Shown here one piece after another: positions 8,860 to 16,736 of a stretch of 39,760 nucleotides of DNA (position 1 is its first letter; each line of letters starts with the position of its first letter). The position numbers were made by a program, and so were the translations under genes. Below the pieces are notes generated by a model, which saw nothing but the letters and a program-made list of their open reading frames with translations, did no database searches and was not told where the DNA came from. This DNA is from Rhodospirillales bacterium (lineage in GTDB: Bacteria; Pseudomonadota; Alphaproteobacteria; Rhodospirillales; Defluviicoccaceae), in contig JAEULG010000014.1 of the NCBI GenBank assembly GCA_016793875.1, positions 1 to 39,760 of the forward strand, in the 5' to 3' direction.

Positions 8860-10724
8860 CACAGCTGTTCGAGCGCCCGGGGGTTGATCTCGACGCTGTA
8901 GCGCTGGCGCAACCCGGCGGCGTACTGGGCGAGCAGATCGCCGCTCAGTGCCTCGGTAAGCTCGGTGCGCACCGCGCTGTCGGCGGTCGTACCTGCGGCC
9001 GGCGGCAGGATCGCATCGATTCGGACGACGGCGACGCCGTCGTCGAGGGGGACGACCTGTACCTCTCCGGGCTTGCCGGCGAAGACGCTCTCGATGATCG
9101 CCGGCGGCAGCGCCTCGCTGCTGCCCTCGCCGGTGCGGGTGAAGGGCGGCATGGTCTGCGCCTTCAGTCCCTTCGCCGCGGCTGGCGCCGGGAGGGCGCC
9201 GGCGTCGCGGGCCTGCTCGGCCAGTTCGTCCGCCCGCTTGCGCGCCAGCTCGCTGCGCTGGTGGTTGCGCCACGCATCGGCCACCTGCCCCCGCACCGCC
9301 TCGAACGGCCGGATCGCCGAGGGGGTGACCTGGTCGACGTGAAGGATAAAGGAGATGCCCTGCTCCGCCTCGATGAGGTTGCTGTCGGTCCCCGACGGTG
9401 TATCAAAAGCGGTTTCGGCGAGCCGGGAGGGCAGGCCGTCGATCGGCCTTCCGGTGGCATCGCGGCCCTGCGCGTCCATCACCGGAATGGTGCGCAACGG
9501 CAGCCCCAGCTCGGTTGCAGCCTCGGCGAGGGTCGCACCGCGGCCGAGCGTGTCCTCCAGCTTGTTGCCGAGATCAATCATGGTGTCGAGCGCCTTCTCG
9601 CGCTTGAGATCGGCGGCGAGCTTGTCCTTTGCCTCGTCGAAGGATAGCACCGAGCCCGGCTCCGCGGCGGTCACCTCGATGACGTGCCAGCCAAGCGAAC
9701 TGTGCACCGCATCGCCAGTGGTGCCGGGAGTGATCTGGAAGATGACGGCGGCGAGATCGGCTGGCAGCTGCTCGCGCGTCACCGGACCGATGGTGGCCTG
9801 CGCGGCGCCGGCCTGGCCGTTGGCGGAGGCGACTGCCGCGAACGGCTCGCCGCGTGCCAGGGCCTCGCGGGCCCGACGCGCCGCCGCCTCGTCGCTGAAC
9901 ACCAGCTGGCGGAAGCTCCGGCGCTCTGGCCTGGTGAAGTCCGCCTGCCGCTCCTGGTAGGCCTCGCGCAGGGCAGCGTCGTCGATGGCGATGCCCTTCG
10001 CCGCGTCGTCGGCGGAGAGGGTGATGACGCTCACCGCACGGTATTCCGGCGCGGTGAACAGGCCCGGGTAGTCCTGATGGAATTGCCGCAGCGTCGGCTC
10101 ATCCGGCTCGGCGATGGTGATGCCGGCACTGGCGATGCGGACCATGTCGGCGGTCCGGCGCTCGCCGCGCCACAGCTCGGCGTTCTCGATCATCGCCTTC
10201 GGCGGCGCCACGCCTTCGGACAGGCTGGTGATGAGCTGCTCCCGCAGCAACTCACGGCGCAGCAGGGCGACGTAGCGGTCCTCGGTGAAGCCGGCCTGCG
10301 CCAGGGTCGCCCGGAACACTTGCGGATCGAAGCTGCCGAGTTGGTTGCGGAACTGCGGATTGCTGGTGATCGTCTGGCGGACGGCCTCATCGCTGATGGC
10401 AAGGCCCAGTTCGGCTCCTGCCTTGTCGAGCAGTGCCCCGTCGACGAGGCGCTGCATGACGGTATTCGGCAGCCCGAAGGCGCGCGCCTGTTCGGGATCG
10501 ACGGGACGGCCGAGGCTGGCGCCGAGACGCTGCAGCGTCGTCCGGTACTCCTCCTGGAACACCGATGTGGGGATCTTCTCGCCGCCGACCTTGGCGGCCC
10601 AGTCCGCGCCGCGGCCCGGGCGGAAAACGTCGGCCACGCCCCATACGACGAAGCTGAGCGTCAGGAAGACGAACAGGATCTTGACGACGAGCGAGCCTGC
10701 GCGCCTGCGGATGGCATCCAGCAT
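8859..10724 (-). CDS. ppiD: Peptidyl-prolyl isomerase PpiD / SurA-type periplasmic chaperone
   Basis: A 621-residue inner-membrane-anchored periplasmic folding factor. Residues about 16-35 (VVKILFVFLTLSFVVWGVADVF) form the single N-terminal membrane anchor. A SurA-like helical chaperone domain follows with the recognisable SVFQEEYRTTLQ, NTVMQRLVDGALLDKAGAELGL and FDPQVFRATLAQAGFTEDRY. A parvulin (rotamase) domain lies around 260-355 (FRQLVFSDEAAARRAREAL to GWHVIEVTAAEPGS). Start ATG at 10724 has GGGGAA just upstream; the frame extends 12 residues further without merit. A TATCAT at 10800-10795 on this strand may be the -10 of its promoter. PpiD next to trpE is, as far as I recall, a common alphaproteobacterial arrangement. 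Confidence 0.94.
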
Positions 10725-10963
10725 AGGGTTCCCCAGCAACACGGACGGTGACGCAACCAAACGCGCGGCCGGACAGGCCGGCCACGAGCGGCGGATGATA
10801 GGGGCACGCCGGCTTGCGCCGCAAGCAGCGCCGGCCCGGCGCCTGTACTCAGCTCAAGATTCGCGCCGGAAGGCCTCCTTTCTTCGCTGCCTGAACTGCT
10901 GATCGTGGCCGGTGGGTCGGCCGCCTGCGCCGGGCCCGCTGGTTTCGACGGCAAGGCGGCAGC

Positions 10964-11764
10964 TCACGGGTAAATGCCGGCGGGGCTTGGCGAGGCGGGA
11001 TCCACGAGGGCGGCAATCGGCGCCGGCGTTACCGCCGCCGGCTCCTGAAAAGGGTTGCCGTGAACCAGAATGAGCAGGGCCGTCGGCGCTGCCGCGGAGG
11101 CGAAGATCACGATGGCGAGAAACTCGGCGCGCGACTGATCGACGTGCACCATGGCGATCGAGATCATCGTCAGGAATCCCAGGAAGGCCATGCCGAGCCA
11201 TTTGAACGGGTTGACATGGGTGTGGCTGAGGGCAATCCGCAGATCCCGCAGGCTGCGGGCCTCCAGCGCCTGCTGTACCATTAGAGACTGAACGTTGCTG
11301 CCGACCGCCGAGCCCACCTCCGCGCTGGAGAGGAGCACGAGCAGCGACTGCTGGGCGTCCGCAGTCTCGGCGCTGCTCTCTCGCAGTGCCAGCAGCGGCC
11401 AGTCGGCGCTGACGGTCAACTGCGCATAGTTGCGGACGGCCCGGTCGACCTTGGCGCGGGCGGAATCGGGAAGGCGCTCGGCGAGCGCCAGGATGTTGCG
11501 CAGGCTGCCGGCCTCCTGAAACACGCTATGGCGCGCCCGATCGTGCGCACTCCAGGTATCGTTAGCAAGAAAGGCCAGGTTCAACGCAAATAGGACGCCG
11601 ATGACGCTAAGGAAGTTCGGCGCGATTCCGCGATAGGATTGGATGAAGCCGGCGTATTTTGATCGTTGGGTCAGCCAGAGCAGGAGTACGACCGCCGGGA
11701 TCGTGCCGAGGACGACGAAAGCGGCGAGATAGTACTGGTCATAGTGACCCAGATGTATCGGCAT
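10964..11764 (-). CDS. DUF4239 (bestrophin-like) integral membrane protein
   Basis: A 266-residue membrane protein matching the DUF4239 layout: two N-terminal membrane segments (about 10-32, YYLAAFVVLGTIPAVVLLLW; and 48-66, FLSVIGVLFALNLAFLAND), a soluble helical middle with AGSLRNILALAERLPD and VDRAVRNYAQLTV, and two C-terminal segments (FKWLGMAFLGFLTMISIAMV, then FLAIVIFASAAAPTALLILV) ending in a conserved-looking HGNPF. The family has no established reaction; a channel-like role is only suggested by remote similarity to bestrophins. The ATG at 11764 has GGAA 6 bases upstream; an ATG at 11779 adds five residues. It is a single gene; the 239-base gap to ppiD holds a short palindrome at 10812-10826 (arms GCTTGCG / CGCAAGC). 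Confidence 0.85.
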   Translation of the reverse strand: MPIHLGHYDQYYLAAFVVLGTIPAVVLLLWLTQRSKYAGFIQSYRGIAPNFLSVIGVLFALNLAFLANDTWSAHDRARHSVFQEAGSLRNILALAERLPDSARAKVDRAVRNYAQLTVSADWPLLALRESSAETADAQQSLLVLLSSAEVGSAVGSNVQSLMVQQALEARSLRDLRIALSHTHVNPFKWLGMAFLGFLTMISIAMVHVDQSRAEFLAIVIFASAAAPTALLILVHGNPFQEPAAVTPAPIAALVDPASPSPAGIYP

Positions 11765-11779
11765 GATCGTTTCCAACAT

Positions 11780-12116
11780 AGCGCCGCTTTGCCGGCAGAC
11801 TGTCTTTAGTGCGCTCCCGCTTAAGGGCTCAGGCTTGCCGCCTTCGTCGAGCGGCGCACCGCCCAGCGGGAGCCTTGGTTTTTCCGTGGCTTTGGCTGGG
11901 CGCCGCTCAGGACCAGACTTACAGCACATTCGCGTTCGCCGGCCCAGCGCGGGATTGGCAAGGGCGAAATCAAGCGCATCATCACCTCCTGGTCTTTCGG
12001 CAAGGCCGTGGGTAGACGGGACAGCCCCCGGACTTGCCTGCCCGGCCGCAGGCGCCCAAGTGCAAATTAGAGCGCAGGACAGTCAGGTCGGGCGGGAACG
12101 AGAGGAGATCGAGCGA
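11780..12116. other. Intergenic region with no gene seen
   Basis: This 337-base stretch lies between the divergent DUF4239 gene and the small hypothetical at 12117. Frames crossing it in either direction are low-complexity shadows without ribosome sites. It must carry the promoters for both flanking genes, but I could not find a convincing -35/-10 pair. No tRNA or repeat was seen. Confidence 0.5.
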
Positions 12117-12332
12117 ATGCAGTGGAGCCATTCGGCGGCGATGAGCGTCGCCGAGGCAGGGACGGCGATTGTCGTCCGCGGTGACGATGGCTGGCAGGCG
12201 TTCCCTTTCGGCCTCGACGGCGGTGCCAGTGGCGTCTGGCCCAGCCGCGAGCAGGCAATTGCGATGGTCGAGGCGACGGCGGGCGACATCGCCTGCTGCG
12301 TCGGGCATCTCGCCGAGGATTCGGCTGACTGA
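12117..12332 (+). CDS. Small hypothetical protein, 71 residues
   Basis: No family recognised. The ATG at 12117 is preceded by a purine-rich GAGAGGAGATCGAGCG region, a good ribosome site about 9 bases upstream. The sequence is balanced rather than Arg/Pro-rich, as expected of real coding DNA: TAIVVRGDDGWQAFPFGLDGG looks like two strands of a small beta-sheet, followed by the helix SREQAIAMVEATAGDIACCV and an acidic end. There is no signal peptide or membrane segment. The frame runs upstream to 11763, but that part is shadow-like. It is followed after 151 bases by a membrane protein on the same strand. Confidence 0.65.
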   Translation: MQWSHSAAMSVAEAGTAIVVRGDDGWQAFPFGLDGGASGVWPSREQAIAMVEATAGDIACCVGHLAEDSAD

Positions 12333-12483
12333 GGCGGGTCGGCATCCTTAACCGTCGCAGCGGCAGCCATCCCACCGTGCTTGCCGCAGCGCCAACGCTT
12401 CGGATATCACCTTGCGGATCGGCACCGCTGACTCCCGCGGCCACGACTTGCCGCCGGGCCGCCCGCGAAGGATTTCCGCAGCA

Positions 12484-13080
12484 ATGAGCGAAGACAGCCT
12501 GTCCGTTGCGACCGCGCCCGGCACCCGGCCTGACAACCTGCGGCCGTGGTGGCGCGACGAGCTTCCTTATCTAGCGATGCTGGTGCTGGCGGTGGTCGGC
12601 GCCGGTTATACCAGCATCGCGCCCCACGCCAGCGCCATCCTCTGGGCGGTGCTGCCGGTGGCGTTTGCCGCCATCTGCATCGCTGCCGGCTGGCAACGGG
12701 CGAAGAACCGGCCGCAGCGCTGGCGCCTGATCTGGACGCAAGGGCTGCACTGGGGGGCACTGCTCGGCTGCATGCAGCTGCTGTTCCTGCCTCGCGTACA
12801 GGACATGCTGAACACCAATGCCATCGGCCTCGCCCTGCTGGCGCTGCTGGCGTTCGGCACATTCCTTGCCGGGGTGCACGCCGCGTCCTGGCGCATCTGC
12901 GCCGCGGCGGTGGTGATGGCGGTGGCGGTGCCACTGATCGTCTTCGTCGAGCAGTCGGCGCTGCTGCTGCTGCCGCTGGAACTGCTGTTGGTCGCGGCCG
13001 TCGTCGGCTTTATCTGGTGGCGCCGGCGGCGAGCGGGGCCGGCGGCTTCGGCACCCGCTTGGCGCGATGGCGACATCTGA
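12484..13080 (+). CDS. Hypothetical multi-pass membrane protein
   Basis: A 198-residue protein with no family I can name. After a soluble N-terminus of about 25 residues (ending LRPWWRDELPYL) come roughly five to six hydrophobic segments: 29-48, 52-69, a weaker one near 88-102, 112-132, 137-152 and 157-178. It ends in a basic WWRRRRAG tail, which suggests a cytoplasmic C-terminus. No catalytic or binding motif is visible. The ATG at 12484 has AAGGA about 10 bases upstream. It is convergent with the YihY gene, 35 bases away. Membrane localisation is secure, function unknown. Confidence 0.8.
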   Translation: MSEDSLSVATAPGTRPDNLRPWWRDELPYLAMLVLAVVGAGYTSIAPHASAILWAVLPVAFAAICIAAGWQRAKNRPQRWRLIWTQGLHWGALLGCMQLLFLPRVQDMLNTNAIGLALLALLAFGTFLAGVHAASWRICAAAVVMAVAVPLIVFVEQSALLLLPLELLLVAAVVGFIWWRRRRAGPAASAPAWRDGDI

Positions 13081-13115
13081 GCTCTCCGCGCTGCCAAGGC
13101 TGAACCGGCGCGGCT

Positions 13116-14072
13116 CTAGGTCGCCTTGTTGTCGGCGACGAAGGCGCCGCGCCTGCCGATGGGCTTGTCGCCGCCGACAGTGGAGTCTTCGCGTGTCTGC
13201 CGTTCGAGTTCGGCGTTCAGCTCGGCGCCGATACAGATGACGAAGGTGGACAGGTAGAACCACATCAGCAGGATGACGACGGCGCCGAGCGAGCCGAAGG
13301 TCTTGTCGTAGCTGCCGAAGGAGCGGACGTAGAACGAGAAGCCGATCGAAGCGAGCAGCCAGAACAGCGTCGCGACGATCGCACCGGCGCTGACCCACTG
13401 GAACCGCGCCGACCGGCGGCTGGGCGCGTAGCGGTACAGCAGGCCGAGTGCTGCGATCATCAGCACCGCCATCACCACCCAGCGCAGCGCCAGCAGCAGG
13501 GACTGCAGCGGTCCCGCTTCCGAGTCGGTGGCAGCCTGCACCGCTGGCACCGCGGCGACCACCGTCAGCGCCACGATCATGAACAGGATGCCGGCGAGGG
13601 TGAACAGCAACGACCAGAAGTTGAGGCTGAAGAAGCCGCGCTTTTCGTGCTCGCCGTAGGCGATGTTCAGCGCGGTAATCATCGACTTGGTGCCGGCGTT
13701 GGCGCTCCAGATGGCCAGCGCCAGGCTGACGATGAGACCGAGGCTGAGCGAGCTGCTGGCGGCCGATGCCACCTGCCGAGTCTGACCGGCGATAATGTCG
13801 AAAGCGCCGCTTGGCAACAGGTCGCGCAAGGGCGCGAGCTGGGGCTCCACTTGCGCCGGATCAGTGACGAGGCCGTAGAGGGTGACGAGTGCGGTGATGC
13901 CGGGGAAGATCGCCAGCAGGGCGAAGAATGCGACGCCCGCCGAGACGATCGAAAGGTTGTCGGATCCCACCTCGTCCTTGACCCGCAGCAGCACGTCCTT
14001 CCAGCCGCGTGCTGGGATTTGCGCGGGATGACGAGCCTCCTCGCCACGATCACCGGTTACAGCCTGCGCCAT
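13116..14072 (-). CDS. YihY/BrkB-family integral membrane protein
   Basis: A 318-residue inner-membrane protein of the YihY/virulence factor BrkB family. Diagnostic features are the N-terminal block DNLSIVSAGVAFFALLAIFPGITALV (about 37-62), SLSLGLIVSLALAIWSANAGTKSMITALNIAYGE (about 107-140) and the C-terminal FGSLGAVVILLMWFYLSTFVICIGAELNAELER (about 262-294), with six membrane segments in all. The old annotation as ribonuclease BN for this family is wrong; its role is unsettled. The ATG at 14072 has a strong AGGAGAAGG ribosome site. The gene is monocistronic, divergent from the zeta-subunit gene, with a 232-base gap between them. Confidence 0.92.
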   Translation of the reverse strand: MAQAVTGDRGEEARHPAQIPARGWKDVLLRVKDEVGSDNLSIVSAGVAFFALLAIFPGITALVTLYGLVTDPAQVEPQLAPLRDLLPSGAFDIIAGQTRQVASAASSSLSLGLIVSLALAIWSANAGTKSMITALNIAYGEHEKRGFFSLNFWSLLFTLAGILFMIVALTVVAAVPAVQAATDSEAGPLQSLLLALRWVVMAVLMIAALGLLYRYAPSRRSARFQWVSAGAIVATLFWLLASIGFSFYVRSFGSYDKTFGSLGAVVILLMWFYLSTFVICIGAELNAELERQTREDSTVGGDKPIGRRGAFVADNKAT

Positions 14073-14304
14073 CGGCGGCCCCTTCTCCTGAACGCCCGGC
14101 AGAACGTCGCCTCGCGGCCAGGGTTCCGCTCAATGTCGCGGCCTGACGCGGCGTGATGGCGGCATCCCGCTGCGCTTCCTGCCGGCCGGCGGCCCCCCGC
14201 CGCAGCCGAGCTTATGCTGCCTTCCCTTGACGCGGTTGGTTTGCCAGCCGATCTCGAAGGAACCGCGCTTGCGCGGGCCGGGAACTGCGAAGAGGGAACG
14301 ACGC

Positions 14305-14625
14305 ATGCCCTACGACCGATCCAAGGGGAAGCTGCACGAAGCCGACCACTCCCACCGGCACGAAAAGGACTTTCGGGTTACTGCCCGCCGCAACAAGCTG
14401 CTGGGGCTGTGGGCGGCGGGTCTAATGAACCTGCAGGGTGCAGAGGCCCAGTCTTATGCCCGAGAGGTGGTCAGTGCCGATCTCGAGGAGCCTGGTGATG
14501 AGGACGTCATCCGCAAGCTGATGGGCGATTTCGCCCGCGCCAGCGTTACGGTTTCCCGTGACCAGCTCCACAAGAAGATGGACGAGTTAACCGCCGAGGC
14601 GCGCCACCAGCTCGCCCACCACTGA
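14305..14625 (+). CDS. F1-ATPase inhibitor zeta subunit (DUF1476)
   Basis: A 106-residue protein of the alphaproteobacterial zeta family, characterised in Paracoccus denitrificans as an inhibitor that binds F1 and blocks ATP hydrolysis. The hallmark block VTARRNKLLGLWAAGLMNLQG (about 26-46) is followed by AQSYAREVVSADLEEPGDEDVIRKL, matching the four-helix core. The N-terminal inhibitory arm is unusual: residues 9-21 read KLHEADHSHRHEK, with four histidines, where other members I recall have an acidic HDEE-type segment. The gene stands alone, as is usual for zeta; no atp genes are in the window. The ATG at 14305 has AGAGGGAA upstream. Confidence 0.93.
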   Translation: MPYDRSKGKLHEADHSHRHEKDFRVTARRNKLLGLWAAGLMNLQGAEAQSYAREVVSADLEEPGDEDVIRKLMGDFARASVTVSRDQLHKKMDELTAEARHQLAHH

Positions 14626-14645
14626 GGCGTAGGGAGGGCGCGGTT

Positions 14646-16736
14646 TCAACGACCCTCCCGCCACCACGCTGCCGACAAGCCGCCGAGGCCGGCGGCGAGC
14701 AGCAGCAGCGCCGGCAGCAGCGGCACCTCGGCTAGCCCGGTAACCGCGTAGGCTTGGTTGCGCTGGACGCCGAGCCAGCCGTCGCCGGCGGCCGATTGGC
14801 CGGGCGCCACCCGATGCAACGCCGGTACCCCGGCGTTGATGAGCCACGTGCTGCCGCCGCCGGTCGCAGCGATCAGCGGCGCTAGCCGGTCGGGGGTCGC
14901 GCGGAGGTCGGCCAGTTCGGGCGGATCGAGCCGGCCGGCGGCGGCGAACGCCGTGTGAACCCCGTCACTCACCCGCCACAGCCCGGTCTGGGGGGCCGGC
15001 ATCTCGCCACGGCCGATGCCGTCGGCGCTGTCATCCAGCCGAAGCGCGGTGGTCATCCCCGCCGGGTCGGTGACCTGCACCGCAACGGACCCTTCGGCGA
15101 GGCTGCGCCGGCGCACCATCAGCCGGCCATCGGCGATGCGCGCCTCCAGGTGCTCCTCCTCCAGCTCGGGCTCTTTCATCAGCCAGTGGGCGAGGCGCCG
15201 CAGCAGCTCCGCCTGCGGTCCACCGCCCTCGAAACCGCGCGCCCACAGCCAGATCTGGTCGGTCATCAGCTGCGCCACCCGGCCTTCGCCGACGCGATCG
15301 ACGGTCAGCAGCGGCTCGCCGCCGGGACCGGCCATCACCGTCGTCCCGCTGCCGGCGTGGCCGTCGATGATGCGGAACCAGCGGCCCCAGGTTGGTCCGG
15401 ACTCCGCGCCTTCGGCCTCACTGTCGCCGGACGGCCGCTCGCCGGGTAGCCCGGAAGTCACCGGGTGGCGGCGGCCGATCTCGGTGACCTCGGCGCGGAA
15501 GCCGCGTTCGATCACCCGGCCGGTGGGGCTGACCGGTAGCACCTCGCCCAGCGGCGTGCGGAACAGGCTCTGCGCCGCGGCGAACTCGGGGCCGACAGCC
15601 GCCAGCAGCGCGCCGCCCTGCCGCACGTACTCGGCGATCCGCCCGTAGTACGGGGTCGGCAGGATGCCGCGCACAACGTAGCGGTCGAGCACCACCAGGT
15701 CGAAATCGTAGAGCTTGTTCTCGAACAGTTCCTGCACCGGGAAAACGATCAGCGAGAGTTCCCTGAGCGGCGTCGCATCGTCCTTCTCCGGCGGCCGCAG
15801 GATGGTGAAGTGGACGAGATCGACCGCCGGATCGGACTTCAGCAGATTGCGCCAGGTGCGCTCGCCGGGGTGCGGCTGACCGGAGATCAGCAGCACCCGC
15901 AACCGCTCGCGCACTCCGTTGACAACCACGGCGGCGCGGTTGTTGACCGTCGAGATCTCGTCCGCAGCCGGCTCCACCGCCAGCTCCAGGACGCTCGATC
16001 CGGGATGGCGAATGGCGAGCGGCACCGTCGCCGTCCGGCCCGGCACGACGTCGATGCCACCTTTATCCTCGCCGTCGATGCGCACGGCGACGCGGACGGG
16101 GCGGGGGCCGGTCCCGCCGCCGCCGACATCCTCCACCCGGAATGCGACATCGACACTGTGGTCGACGAGCCCGAACGCCGGGGCCTGCTCGATGACGATG
16201 CGGCGATCGTGCTCGTCCGGACGGCCGGTCAGCAGCAGGTGGAGCGGTGCCGTCAGCCACGGCGTGGTGCCCGGGGCGGGGACGTCGTGGACCTCGCCGT
16301 CGGAGATGACGAAGACGGCGGCGAGGCGGCCCGCAGCATCGTCGAGGGCGGCACGTTCGATGGCATCGAACAGCCGCGTTTCGCCGGCGGCGGGATCACC
16401 GGCGCGGATCGTCCGCACCTCGACGCCGTCGAGCTGCGTCAGCGCCGCGGTCAGCCCGGCTTCGGCGTGTTCGGCAGCGGCGGCGCGCTCGCCGATCTGC
16501 TGGCTGGCCGATTGGTCGACGACCACCAGTGCCACGTCGGGCCGCGATGACCTTTGCTCGCTGACGATGCGCGGATCGAGCAGCGCTGCTCCCAGTGCCA
16601 GCAGCGCCAGCGCCCGCAGCGACCAGCCGCGGGCGTGGCGAAAGATGGCGAGCGCCAGCAGCAGCACCGCCGGAACGGCGAGCACTGCCAGCGCCCAGAC
16701 CGGCAGCATCGGCTGCAGGACGATGCCGGTGTTCAC
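14646..16736 (-). CDS. Large membrane protein with vWA-like and amidotransferase-like domains
   Basis: The last gene of the MoxR operon, 696 residues with a GTG start that overlaps the preceding stop (GTGA). Two N-terminal membrane segments (about 12-31 and 40-52) precede a vWA-like domain whose MIDAS reads DQSAS near residue 73, with VFVISDGEVHD near 140. Then come a beta-rich Ig/CARDB-like stretch (to about 285), a class I amidotransferase-like fold (YDFDLVVLDRY, YYGRIAEYVRQGGALLAAVGPEFA, about 345-385) and a C-terminal membrane segment (LLPALLLLAAGLGGLSAAWW). No cysteine nucleophile is evident in the amidotransferase-like part, so it is probably structural. Members of this group sit beside DUF58 and MoxR genes; the substrate is unknown. 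Confidence 0.8.
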   Translation of the reverse strand: MNTGIVLQPMLPVWALAVLAVPAVLLLALAIFRHARGWSLRALALLALGAALLDPRIVSEQRSSRPDVALVVVDQSASQQIGERAAAAEHAEAGLTAALTQLDGVEVRTIRAGDPAAGETRLFDAIERAALDDAAGRLAAVFVISDGEVHDVPAPGTTPWLTAPLHLLLTGRPDEHDRRIVIEQAPAFGLVDHSVDVAFRVEDVGGGGTGPRPVRVAVRIDGEDKGGIDVVPGRTATVPLAIRHPGSSVLELAVEPAADEISTVNNRAAVVVNGVRERLRVLLISGQPHPGERTWRNLLKSDPAVDLVHFTILRPPEKDDATPLRELSLIVFPVQELFENKLYDFDLVVLDRYVVRGILPTPYYGRIAEYVRQGGALLAAVGPEFAAAQSLFRTPLGEVLPVSPTGRVIERGFRAEVTEIGRRHPVTSGLPGERPSGDSEAEGAESGPTWGRWFRIIDGHAGSGTTVMAGPGGEPLLTVDRVGEGRVAQLMTDQIWLWARGFEGGGPQAELLRRLAHWLMKEPELEEEHLEARIADGRLMVRRRSLAEGSVAVQVTDPAGMTTALRLDDSADGIGRGEMPAPQTGLWRVSDGVHTAFAAAGRLDPPELADLRATPDRLAPLIAATGGGSTWLINAGVPALHRVAPGQSAAGDGWLGVQRNQAYAVTGLAEVPLLPALLLLAAGLGGLSAAWWREGR

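Noticed and set aside
14227..14255. TTGACG as a -35 element for the zeta-subunit gene
   Set aside because: The -10 at the right distance (GATCTC) matches only two positions.
14632..14659. GGGAGGG / CCCTCCC inverted repeat between the zeta gene and the vWA gene
   Set aside because: The loop is 14 bases, no T-run follows, and it overlaps the end of the minus-strand gene.
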